This document shows, piece after piece, positions 1-10,475 of a DNA stretch of 64,000 nucleotides (its first letter is position 1; every line of letters starts with the position of its first letter). The position numbers and the translations under genes are program-made. This DNA is from Trileptium ribeirensis (lineage: Eukaryota > Nematoda > Enoplea > Enoplida > Thoracostomopsidae): NCBI GenBank assembly GCA_030248225.1, contig JASANE010007090.1:1-64000 (forward strand). The letters run 5' to 3'. A model generated the notes under the pieces. It did not search any database and was not told the origin of the DNA. It saw only the letters and a list, made by a program, of their open reading frames with translations.

Positions 1-106
1 ACATTTACTTATGCACATGTAAACAAATAAAACATCAAAATTCAAAATAAAGGTAAAAAATAACACAAATTTTACATAACTCCAACTACAAAATATTAGT
101 ATATAT

Positions 107-2005
107 CTACAGTTGGCCACTGAAATTCAAGCAAATTTCTGCCATGCATTGACCGCATGCTGGAAGCTGACAAACTTTACACAGTGTCACAGTTTTATTC
201 TTTTTGCACCTGTTCCGAACTCCACACAACGTACGCTTAGACAGTTTCTTTGTATTCATGTCGGTGTCACCAGACGTTTTCGGGTTTTGTTGCAATTCAA
301 CATTTCGCAATTGCTGACTGAGCTCCATGAGAAACGCGCGCCGACTAAGGTTTCGACCTGTAGCCTTGGTGTATAGGATCCTTGCATTTATTCCAGCTAT
401 GTCCAAAATATTACAGAAGACTGCAAAAGGCCATCGCCGAGAAGGCGACTTTGTGGGCATCTGACGACACGTCGAATCAAGCATATCAACACCACATTTT
501 TCAGTGTTATAATAGGAGACGATCTCTGGCAATTTTTTGTTACTACCACCAACATTGCTGCCACGGTGTAATATCAATGGACAGTATTGTTCTTCTTCTT
601 CTCCTTTTTAGCTTGATATGAGACTAATGTAACGTTATCACATTCATAAAAAGCACTCTCATACAACCCTAAGTTTTGTACTTTGGGGGTTTCTTTCCTG
701 TTTGACCGCAGAGTTCCGACAATGGAGGTTACATATAAGACAAGGACTTGGCCAAAGCGTAGCTCGTGAAAAAGTTATCAGTAGTTATATTATAACCCAC
801 ATTGAAATAAGGTTCTGCCAATGTCAAAACCACATGCTCACCCCAGTCCCACAAGTCGAGCGTTATCTTTGCCAACGTAAGGCATAATATTCAAACAGTA
901 CTTAGTATCAACCTCAGCAAGGATCCAAAACTTTATGCCAAACTTATCCGGTTTGTTTGGCATATATTGGGTAAATGGACATCTCGCCTTTGTGGGGAAA
1001 AGCTGTTCATCGACGGTAAGAGAACTTTCCGGCTTGTAGGCGAGCTGGCAATTTCGCACGAAGCGTTTGAGAACGTCGGCAAACAGTGCAAATTTGTCGT
1101 GGTCCAGACGTTGTCTTCGAGTACTTCGTACATCAAATCTAAAAGTAAGTATAACTATATGGACAATAAATTGACCGAATGTGACTGAGTAGGATGTTCA
1201 AAGGTTATTTAAAAGTGGTCGTGGTTCCATTTTTCATGTTTGTCTGCCATTCTAAGTGGAATACAGTCATGTCAAATCATAGTACTGTCCCCTGTTGTTT
1301 GCTAAATACCCGAAAATTGCGTAACAACGTAACATATGCATACTTATATCTAAACAAAGTTTTATACTTACCGGATAAATCTTTTGATTTCGTTGAACCG
1401 GTCTCGAGACATCGTGTCTTTGATGGCTTTTTACCGAATTCCTCGGACCAAAGCAATGAAACAGGGAAATTCCGTTGGTTCATGAGGCCTCTGAGATACA
1501 AGATTCCAATGAATTTGTCGATGTCGGCTTCGGAAAGTGACCATTTATCTTTAATCTGGGCCGCATATTCCGTGGAGCACCGTTGAATGAAACGAATCGT
1601 CCCTTCATCGATCAGAAGTCGCCAATCATCGATTGGTTGTTCAATTGTTCTGCAAACTGCCGTAATTCCTGGGTTGGCCTTCAGGACATTCTGTGATTGA
1701 TAGCGACCCGAGAGCTGACCTGGCTGGTGAGCCATAGGAATCCATTTGACATAAGGTGCTGCTGGTCGCTTTACAGGAGGTGGGAGTGATGTTTGATCCT
1801 CACTGCTGCCTTCTGAATCGCTGTCATGTTCTGATATGGCTTTGGATGTCCGAGTTGATCTCATGGGGTCATCGTCCGAGCTAGGGTTATCCTCTTCATT
1901 AGCTTCATTATCCTCAATTTCACCATCACTGTTAAAATCTTCAATCGATTGGAGCTGTTCTAATACTTCCTCAACAGTGTACTTGCGAGAATATTTGGAA
2001 TCCAT
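107..2005 (-). pseudogene. piggyBac-type transposase, disrupted
   Basis: On the minus strand from ATG at 2005 the product starts with an acidic stretch (SDGEIEDNEANEEDNPSSDD) and then shows the piggyBac DDE domain: MSRDRFNEIKRFIR, RRQRLDHDKF, TVDEQLFPT (first Asp), YNITTDNFFTS (second Asp) and YNTEKCGVDMLD (third Asp), ending in a Cys-rich tail (CKVCQLPACGQC) typical of these transposases. The three catalytic Asp motifs survive, but at least four frame breaks occur: in the T run at 1428-1432, near 845, near 730 and near 578. A 233-bp GT-AG intron (minus, 1371 to 1139; GTAAGT, then TTTTAG) restores the conserved R-FD junction, so the ancestor probably had an intron. Not part of the WDFY3 gene. 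Confidence 0.9.
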
Positions 2006-2178
2006 AGTATGGTATGAGTACGAAATTGGCAGATTTTATTACTCGTCTAAAAACAAGAAAAACATAAATACGACATATATCTGGATAGACAAATATGCAT
2101 ATAGACAAATATACAAATAGACAAATATATGTTGGGTAATATTGAGAATATAATCATGTTTGATACGGAATATGCATA

Positions 2179-2196
2179 GGTGGTTAATTGACCACC
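2179..2196. other. Near-palindrome with central TTAA upstream of the piggyBac relic
   Basis: GGTGGTTAATTGACCACC is an almost perfect inverted repeat with TTAA at 2184-2187. TTAA is the piggyBac target, and the site lies about 175 bp upstream of the transposase ATG, so it may mark the outer end of that element. The other end would be near or beyond base 1, so this is not proven. Confidence 0.25.
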
Positions 2197-2209
2197 TTCC
2201 ATCATTGGA

Positions 2210-4030
2210 GGTATATTCAAAGTTCAGTATTTCTAGTGTTAATTAGCATACACGCAAAGAATTGCGTGTCGTGTACGTGGTACCTGCCCTTAAAACAGTC
2301 CCGTGTTTTGCGTTTCTGGGATTACTACTTCATGCTGGATTATTGATTTAAATAACAGCGTCCCGGCGTAAGTTGAACAAGTGTGCCTGTGAAGTGTAAC
2401 TAAGATATAGCGTCTAAGAGAAACCGCACATAATCCGGTGTCGAGGATATAGGCGTACTGGCGTGTCGCATAGCAGTATACTGGTATTGTCATAATACAA
2501 GTAACATATGATAATTAATTATACAAATTTCGGCCCGAGTCAACTCCGTGAAGTGAGACTGAGCGAGCTTAGTGAAAATCAATGGTAGCTCCTTGACAAT
2601 CCGGGCTATGTGAGCAGGAGGTGGCACTGGGACGACCGGTCTTATGCACTTTCAATATTTCCTCAACTCTGTCTTTCGGCATTTCGTTCGGGTGCTAAAG
2701 GACGTGCAGAAAAGTTCCAGCTAGGTTGTTTGCGTTCGTAACCACCTAGTTATAACTAACCATCGTGCATTCCATTAAGGCGTGCGTTACATATGATGGT
2801 GGTTAATAATCAGCTAAAATCTAACATCCTAGGTTAAATAGAACATACGGAGTATCTGCGTTCGCGATACCCTGTATCAATCTAAAAAGAGAACTAATAA
2901 AGTAATAGAAAACCTAAATCTTAACGCAATACAACGAAAGAAAAGAAATAGATGTACAGGAACATTAATATAAAAGTAAGCCCAAATATAGAACTGGCCA
3001 GAAATAAGCACAACTGCGCCTTGAATCAGTGTGCATTGTCATCTAATTATTTTAACGAAATAAACCTTCTAACTTGTGCTTTTCGTGTGTCGTATCGTGT
3101 AACGCGAGCGCATAATTGTAGTCACGCGCCGCGCATGACACCAGTCGCAAAAAGGACGCGTCTCACACCTCTGACCGCACAACTTCCGTTGACGAATCCC
3201 TTAATCATTTAGACACCGATAGCCGTCATGAAAACAATACCCCACCCCTATACCACATAACAATGCAGACGTCATCACATCTCTGGCCCATGTCACCTTT
3301 AGGGGCTTCCCGTTTCCAGCAGGAAATATAAATTTTATATATGTGTGTCTTGTAAAAATACACACACATTTCAGTTTCCTATGTCCTAGGTACGGGAATT
3401 TATATGAACCTATATAGCTTCGATCTTTTAGTCTTTACATATATAACGTACATTTAACGCATATTTAATATATTATATTTCATTACTAATCTATACACGT
3501 AGACGGAACACATTTACAAGTACTTGAAGTGGAGAGCAGGTTTTATTTCGTAGTTTGAGAAGGCGGCATCAACATATGTTTCTCAAATCCAACCTCTACG
3601 TTAGGTGCGAAATTTTTGAATTGGGCCTGATAGAGCTTGAAGAGGAAGGGATGTGAAAGCAACTGCCTAAAAATCGGGCTGGGGTTGAATTTGGGCCAAC
3701 ATCCTTCCGCCTCTAGATCAGCAAGTCGATCTACGTGACACATTGCAGTGACAAAATTATTTCTGCGGGACTGTACAACATAATCGTTGGAATCAAAACG
3801 TAACTTGGTCCCTGGTAAGACAACTGTCTTCCTGCCGACATGTTAACGTGTCTCTTGTTTATAATGTTATCATACCTACGTTCTTTAAGTGCAGTGGACT
3901 AAACAGTCAATATTAACCATTTTATTCTCAGTTTTGTGAAATGGCATTAGCGTATATTGCAACGCTTTGTGCAAAGTGAGTATGAGGCGCTTAGAATGTT
4001 TGCACCCACATTGTTATTCATTCGTTTAAG
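2210..4030. other. Unassigned upstream sequence
   Basis: No exon, transposase or clear repeat was recognised. Short open frames here have no family resemblance. A promoter or 5' UTR exon of the WDFY3 gene could lie here or further left, but nothing in the sequence demonstrates it. Confidence 0.4.
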
Positions 4031-4044
4031 GAACCCAGCAACAC

Positions 4045-4115
4045 CTCGCAGATTGCTCAGTGGTTAGCATACGCCGTTCTCACCAATGCAATCAGAGTTC
4101 GATACGTAGCGCGAG
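4045..4115 (+). repeat. tRNA-like patch (SINE head or tRNA pseudogene)
   Basis: TTGCTCAGTGGTTAGCAT (4053-4070) resembles a tRNA A box and D arm, and GAGTTCGATAC (4095-4105) a B box and T loop, at normal spacing. The 3' acceptor strand does not pair convincingly, and there is no clear intact cloverleaf. It is better read as the head of a SINE or a tRNA relic than as a working tRNA gene. Confidence 0.5.
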
Positions 4116-4542
4116 CTTGAATTTGTCAAATATTGCACGATACATAAACTTGTTCGAGCGTGAAAACTTTAAGATGGAAATTTACCCTTTCCTGTACAGA
4201 TAGTAAATAATAAAATTGTGATCCACGGTTGTATTAAATTAGTGATATAGCTAGTTCTTCTGTTATAGCTAATATTAGAAAGGTGATCAATGTTTAGTGT
4301 TTTGTCGGGGTTCCGTAGGCTACCCAGGGGTTTCCGGGACTAAAATTTCAATTTTTGTTGTTTTTCACTAAATCCTTTATCGCCGAATTTAAAGTTGCAC
4401 AAAATTCTAAAATTTTAAAACTTACTTTCTTTTTCTTTTCCTAATTTGGATAAAATCCATTTGTTTTCTGAGTAGCTATGTATAGTTAGGTTAATTCTTC
4501 TTTTAATTTCCAGTCTGCTTTTAGTCTTTACGGAGTACGTGG

Positions 4543-5042
4543 ATGAGACTTCAATGCTTAATTGAATATAGTTTAGCGACATTGGTTTATTTTTATTGAT
4601 TACTTAGCTAACCTGGTTATAGTTTTCGTTTACTTACGGTTTTATGCGCTTGGGTTTTAATGTTGGGGTGTTAGCGTAGAGTGCAGAGGTTAAGAGCGGC
4701 ACGTATATCGTATACGGTTACCTTATATTGCTGTCCTACTGGAAAGGTGCTTACACTCGGCCCGCCACACAGTGGATTAGCGGTTGTAAGTGGTTATGAG
4801 ACTTCAATGCTTAATTGAATATAGTTTAGCGACATTGGTTTATTTTTATTGATTACTTAGCTAATGTGGTTATAGTTTTCGTTTACTTACGGTTTTATGC
4901 GCTTGGGTTTTAATGATGGAGTGTTAGCGTAGAGTGCAGAGGTTAAGAGCGGCACGTATATCGTATACGGTTACCTTATATTGCTGTCCTACTGGAAAGG
5001 TGCTTACACTCGGCCCGCCGCACAGTGGATTAGCGGTTGTAA
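4543..5042. repeat. Tandem duplication, about 247 bp, two copies
   Basis: Copy 1 (4543-4789) and copy 2 (4796-5042) are offset by 253 bp and differ at only a few bases (for example AACCTGG versus AATGTGG and ATGTTGGGG versus ATGATGGAG). The near identity implies a recent duplication. The content is not recognised. Confidence 0.9.
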
Positions 5043-5149
5043 ATTCGGAAACGCCTATACTCTGGTTTCCTACACGAAAGATTTGGCCTAACTGCAGTAG
5101 AGTTACGGTTATAATTCATAATTTCCTTATTTTAAATGTAATACCTATT

Positions 5150-5640
5150 TTTGTTGCAGAGGTTTTCAAAGATGCTGAAAACGATGGAATGATTTATTTG
5201 AACATATATGTGACCGATTTACACTTTTTGAAATGATGATCTATCATCAGGGACCCTTCTCACCAAGAACTCTGAATGATTTAGTGATTTTCAGTCAGTG
5301 TAATGTAATTTTGTGGCATCGCCAATACAACGGTTTTAGAGGATGCTGACAACGATGAAGTGATTTATTTGAGTGTATCTGTGACCGACGTATTCTTTTT
5401 GGAATGACACTGCATGTCATGGGAGACCCTTCTTCAGCCATACATGATTCTGTGATATTCAGCAAAATGTTATAATTTTTGTATTTGCGGCTATAAAAGT
5501 TTTCTGGGATGCTGAAAATGATGTGAAGATTTTTTGAATATATCGGTGAACGTTTTTATGATACTTCATGCATTGGGACCCGCTTTGATTTATGTATGAT
5601 TTTGTGGGTTTTAATCTGATGCTGTATTTTGTTCAATTCT
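5150..5640. repeat. Decayed tandem repeat, period about 170 bp, three units
   Basis: The phrase GATGCTGAAAACGATG recurs near 5171, 5341 and 5508 with a matching downstream phrase (TTATTTGA...GTGACCG...GGGACCC). The units have drifted strongly. It directly precedes the first coding exon. Confidence 0.75.
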
Positions 5641-5790
5641 GTAAATATAAAAGATTCTTGGCCTGAAATAATAACTGTTTTCAGATATTCATTATATTCA
5701 TTGCTATAGAAATAATGATTTGTACATATGGTGTGCGCGCATTTGATTTCTAATGGTCGCTCCTAAAGAACTCGAAAACCGTCGCGTGAT

Positions 5791-6165
5791 ATGCTAAGAA
5801 AAGAATTGACTGGAAGAAATGTTGCTGGAATTAGAAATAACATATCTAAATCGAAATATACAGAGCCGACCGCCCAGTTTTATGCTCCATTGAGTCAAGA
5901 TTTGGTGCCTCTGTTAAGCTCCGATCGTAGTACTATAATAGTTCCAACTGCCGACGTGTGCAGCGTGCCAAGTGGATGTAGTAGTGCAATTAACGAAATT
6001 ATGAATTTAAATCCGGGCGTGGCTGGCGGCTGTAGCGTAACTGAATCTGATCGCACACTTGGGTTACTTCATTTGCGTAAAATATTTACTGATTTCGCTT
6101 TGACATCTTTACCGTCAGCAGATTATGAAGCAAGATTGTTCAAAATGCTACCATTGTTCTACAAG
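5791..6165 (+). CDS. WDFY3: WDFY3 exon 1 (first recognised coding exon)
   Basis: 125 codons from ATG 5791 to the donor GTGTAG at 6166 (phase 0). The last third carries the family's N-terminal signature: TLGLLHLRKIFTDF and KMLPLFYK match human ALGLMHLRRLFTEL and MMLPVFNR. The first ~78 residues (rich in S, N and G) have no counterpart in the short human N-terminus and may be lineage-specific. An in-frame TAA at 5764-5766 means this ATG is the natural start if the exon is the first; an acceptor just upstream of the ATG cannot be excluded. Confidence 0.85.
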
Positions 6166-7603
6166 GTGTAGTTTAAATTGTGTTTATCATCAATGCTGTG
6201 TTATAACGTTTATGTCATACTACTGTTATTGACTTTCCGTATGTTGGCTTCTCCACAGAAGCGAGGCAAAATTCTCGGAGATTTTGGCAGCTTTCGCCAG
6301 GTAAATTCTGGCTTCCGGCTAAGTCACAAAATCGTATATAAAATTAAGCTCGGACTGCAGAAATACGTATTTTCAGCCGGTTGTGATAAATATGCAACAA
6401 ACACATCGATCTACGTATAGTAAAGGCAGGAAAGATACGATAAAATGCAATTACACCACCACCCCAGTTTACCTGGCGGGGGGGGCACGGGTTTCCTTCA
6501 GCTTATCGGGGGAAATTGATATAGCTGAACCCAGAACGCTCGGGTGAAAGCAAAATTAAGAACTACGTTTGAGATATTTCTCAACGTATTTTCGGTTCCC
6601 CGTGTTTGAAGCTGGGGTGCGGTCCCCTAGCTCAAAGCTCCCCTTCGGGTAAAATTTTTGTCCTATGGAGACGCCAGCATATGCCGTGGCATTATATTCG
6701 TTTGATATTAATAGCGCGTATGTTCTGTGGTTCGAGCTATACTGCTTCGCACCGACGTTTTTCGGCACATTGTTGGTAGAATTTGATCAGCAGCAGATAG
6801 TTATTCCTAAAAATATCTTGAATTTACAGGCTGCCAGCTGGATATTTTGAAATCATTCCAATTACACTGATAATACAAAGCTCTGTCTGATTCCCTGAAG
6901 TATATACAATGTTCACGTAAAAATAGAAAGAGTTAAACGACACGATGATTGTAGGCCTCATACACCTCCAAAAACTTCCACCTCGATATTTTTAAGCAAA
7001 TCTTTTCAGTGAATTATCAGAGTTTCCTCAAAAAACCGATAATTGTACCAACTATTAACTCGCAAAGCAAAGGAAAACGGAGCTAGTATGACTGCTCTGT
7101 CTCTAGCTATATACTGTTTTGTCGTTCAAAATTCAGGTCTCTTAGTCAATTCGAAGTCCGAAGTTAGCGATTATAAACCGTCAATACTTCAATGGCGTAG
7201 CAAACCTTAAAGCCAACTTAAGTAGTGTGCCGATACAAATTCACAGAGAATTAACCACACTGCATGAGTGACACAGAAATATTATATATATACTTCTCAT
7301 ATTTCTTGCGATTTCTTTTGTACGGCAGGTTCAGCTTCTATCTGTTAATTCCGTTGGACGTTCACATGTGTGGAAATTGTTGTATCACTCAGAATAAGCC
7401 GGAAGGTATTGCAGAACAATGTAATAAGTTCATCCCTTTCAGAAATTTCCAAGGAGCTGTTTGAAAACGTCATTGCGGAAAGTAACGAAAGTCAAATTTT
7501 TGTAAATCTCGAAGGAAATCTGTGTAAAAAGGTTCTCATCAATAATAGTATCTATGTGGCGCGAAGTTTTATTTATTTCAATAGTTACTACTGTTTGTTG
7601 TAG
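6166..7603 (+). other. WDFY3 intron 1
   Basis: 1.4 kb between exons 1 and 2, AT-rich, with a short G run near 6478. No recognised repeat. An open frame near 7370-7546 was considered as an exon and rejected on phase. Confidence 0.6.
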
Positions 7604-7727
7604 ATTACTCTGCAGTATCAGCCCAGTGAAATAAGATCCCAGTTCAAAGAAATACTACAGTTCGCCAATCACATATCAAAACTGTTTGTTCAAGAAGTTC
7701 GGAAACGCGCTTCAAACCAAAGTACAG
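7604..7727 (+). CDS. WDFY3: WDFY3 exon 2
   Basis: Acceptor TTGTAG ends at 7603; donor GTACAG begins at 7728. Enters in phase 0, leaves in phase 1. It encodes ITLQYQPSEIRSQFKEILQ followed by FANHISKLFVQEVRKRASNQ, matching the human block with FSDLLQFTTQVSRLMVTEIRRRASNKS. The RKRASNQST segment is nearly identical to human and anchors the frame. The preceding intron is 1.4 kb. Confidence 0.92.
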
Positions 7728-8071
7728 GTACAGTTTCAATTCGCTGTAGTTTGATGCCATTAAAAGTTTTCTAGTACAGTGCGGGATATGTATATACGTG
7801 TTTTGTAAAGGCCAGAGCGAACCCTTAAATTTTGCAGTATTTGCTGTTTATAGGCTATTTTTATGGGAAAATAGTAACGTTCGCTCTTTTTTATGCATTG
7901 GATAGCACTTCTTTCAAAGTCACACTTTGTTCAGGGTGGGTCCTATTGCGGTTCACAGATTGTAATTTAGGGCAACAAAAATAGGGTATATATATGCAAA
8001 ACCAAATAACGATAACACACACGTTTACTGACATATGTTAACATGCGTCGGACCCTCAGTTTACGTCCAAT

Positions 8072-8100
8072 ATATATATATATGTATATATATATATGTA
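8072..8100. repeat. AT dinucleotide microsatellite
   Basis: Two short (AT)n runs separated by GT within intron 2. Confidence 0.85.
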
Positions 8101-8336
8101 AACCACGAATTCTGTTAAAGATATTTGTGTGAAATGAAGTGAAACCGCAACTGTCATATTTCTACAATAACTTATTAAAAATTCTTTTTTGATGCTGAAA
8201 ACTCTTTTTGGTAATACAAATCCTATTTTTTTTTGTTTTCTTCTATGCCGACTTACCGACTTGTAATAAATTTGGGATGGTTTGTTTTCATGTCATCCTT
8301 TCGGGGACGTTTTTATGTTTTGCTGTATCTTTACAG

Positions 8337-9463
8337 CAGGGAGTAACCGGAATTCCGGTTCCGACGAAAATCGTGTTTCGATTGCGGTTCCGGCAAAGGG
8401 CATAAACAATACCGGAACCGGAATTCAGTGTTAAAAATTTTGTTTGAAATTTTCGGATTTTTGCTTCATCTGTGGTCCAAACATAGAGGAACATATACAC
8501 AATGATCAAGTTTCAATACAACCAAACAAAAGAAAAGATTAATTAAGCAAATTCCCGTGTGAAACGTAATCAGGACACGTAATTTCAGTACTAATTTTTC
8601 ACCTTAACCGTGCAATAGTTTGTTAACAAAACAAAGCCACCTCGATGCTTGTAGCAATTATTCTGCGCATTTAGATGTTTGCGGGGTATGGTAGAATTGA
8701 ACCGGTCTAACTCGGCAACACAGCATGGATAATTTAGAAGTACTTCCCTGTAAGCTTGGTTAACATAAATTGCGTCAAGCACAAGGCAGTGCGCTTGTAA
8801 ACCTTGTAAACATTGAAGTAAAGTAACATATCTGCAACGCAGCCAAAAACTGCGTTCTTGGCAATGAATTGTATTTATTGAAACTGTGCGAGCAGTATAA
8901 CAGTTTTCTTCATTTATAGCATTCTGACCAGAAAGTTATTATTATCATCTACTGACGGATACTGGTTGTCCTACCTTAGCTTAAATCATGTCTCTGTCCA
9001 CTGAACAGAAAATTATAGTTTACCTTCCTTTATTTTCTTTTAGAATCAAATATACCAATAATTTCAAGTTGCCTACAAAATAACATGTAACAAACGTATG
9101 TGTAGTAAATGGAGGCGATTGGAGACAGAGCGAAAGTCTTTAGCTTACGCTCCATGCAAGCATGTTTAGTTACAAGCACATTCAGTTTGACCCCAATGCT
9201 GTGTAGTGCAAGGATTTTTTTGCTCTGAAGGTCAAAAACCAACATATTGACCAATAAATAAACATTATTTGCTTCCTCAGTCTTTTCAAAGGTCTAGAGA
9301 GGCAATAATGCCATCGCAATACATTAGTTTAATATAAAAGTTATTTTTAATACATTTTAAATCCACTGTACCTTCATTTTTTCCTTAATCTGTTTTACTA
9401 TATTTAAGCTTTGAAGGCCAGGTTCCGGATCCGGTTTAAATGGACAATTCCGGTTATTGCCTG
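8337..9463 (+). mobile_element. Family D, copy 1: hAT-like non-autonomous element
   Basis: It begins CAGGGAGTAACCGGAATT and ends in the inverted form, AATTCCGGTTATTGCCTG. The flanks carry a perfect 8-bp target duplication CTTTACAG (8329-8336 and 9464-9471). CAGGG termini with an 8-bp duplication are the hAT signature. The 1.1-kb interior has no transposase frame. Both ends carry further GGTTCCGG repeats. Confidence 0.9.
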
Positions 9464-9754
9464 CTTTACAGGTGTGCATAGCATGCTGGCTTATCCAAAG
9501 TGGGAGTGCCTCTATGGTATTTTTTCGGTGGCTATTAAGAAAAATGGTTGTCCCACGGTTAGCGCCGCGTGGCTAAATTTTGGTCTTGCTAAACAATTTT
9601 GGTCTTCCCCTGACACTTGAAGTTTTGTTTTCGTACGGTAAAAACAACTTCAGGAAACATAAAAATTTGAGAAAATTTTTGTAGCAATCCGTTTAGTTAC
9701 AATTTCGACTAATTTAAGTAAAAAAATTGATCGATAATTTTCTTTTAAACTCAG

Positions 9755-9840
9755 TAGGCACGTTTTTTTCGCTGTTTCGCAGGCCATTTATTAACAGTTT
9801 TATCATTTTCGCTGAGAATATATACATTTTGGACACAAAT
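9755..9840 (+). repeat. Family H core fragment
   Basis: Contains GGCCATTTATTAACAGTTTT followed by TTTTCGCTGA. The same phrase recurs near 23690, 34060, 36350 and, inverted, 55520. Confidence 0.6.
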
Positions 9841-9964
9841 ATACATACTGGCACAGTATGGTCTCGGAACCACCAGTTGGCGAGAGATGAAGAGTCGGTT
9901 ACTGTCGCAAAGCTGAAGTTTATCCTTCAAGTAACTGGGACCGCAGTCACGGAGACATTTATAG

Positions 9965-10240
9965 TTAATTTGCTAATTTGAAAATGGCGCCCTGCTTAAG
10001 AGGAAGCCAATGCAGCTTGCGCAGTGCCGATGTGGTGTGGTCGAAGCGTCGTGTCAATGTTATTACCCGAGCGGCAGCGTTGGGAACCCTGACCAAGGGT
10101 TTAATTATAGAATCGGGAACGCGACAATACAGGGAGTTACAGTAATCGATGCGAGAGATAACAAATGCTTTAACCATGGCTTTGGCAGTTGCAGTGTCTA
10201 AACGTTGACGTATACGACGAATATCCGCAAGCTGGCACAT
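9965..10240 (-). pseudogene. CR1/L2-like LINE fragment, C-terminal reverse transcriptase
   Basis: 91 codons on the minus strand read IRRIRQRLDTATAKAMVKAF, VISRIDYCNSLYC, NAAARVITLTRRFDHTTSAL and RKLHWLPLK. This is the conserved end of CR1/L2-type reverse transcriptases (SRLDYCNSLY, VQNAAAR, LHWLP). It is a 5'-truncated piece in intron 2, transcribed opposite to the host gene. Confidence 0.88.
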
Positions 10241-10350
10241 GGAAGTTCGGTTGTCCTCAAGGGCGTGCTGTTTAAGCGCTAGTAGTTAGATATGTTTATG
10301 AATTAGTCGAAGTGATAAGTTTTTATATGTTTGGATTTGTGTCATTTTAG

Positions 10351-10475
10351 AACATGCTGCCGTGCTTGTTGCACAGTTCCTAGAACCTGAAGGCTTCTCT
10401 GAACCTGGAAAAGGCTGGCTTCTGTTACGATCGTTGCATTATTTTTCACAAACAAAATGCCGTGATATAGCGGAA
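10351..10475 (+). CDS. WDFY3: WDFY3 exon 3
   Basis: Acceptor CATTTTAG ends at 10350; donor GTAACT begins at 10476. Enters in phase 1 (the split codon gives E) and leaves in phase 0. It encodes HAAVLVAQFLEPEGFSEPGK then GWLLLRSLHYFSQTKCRDIAE, parallel to human AASRAIVQFLEI...SRGWMLLTTINLLASS. A longer read-through to the TAG at 10494 is rejected because the next exon joins correctly from 10475. Confidence 0.9.

Noticed and set aside
7370..7546. Open frame upstream of exon 2 with ISKELFENVIAESNES, faintly like the exon 2 product
   Set aside because: The surrounding introns are phase 0, and the frame that resembles exon 2 would need a phase 1 entry from the CTTTCAG acceptor. The phase-compatible frame hits TAA.
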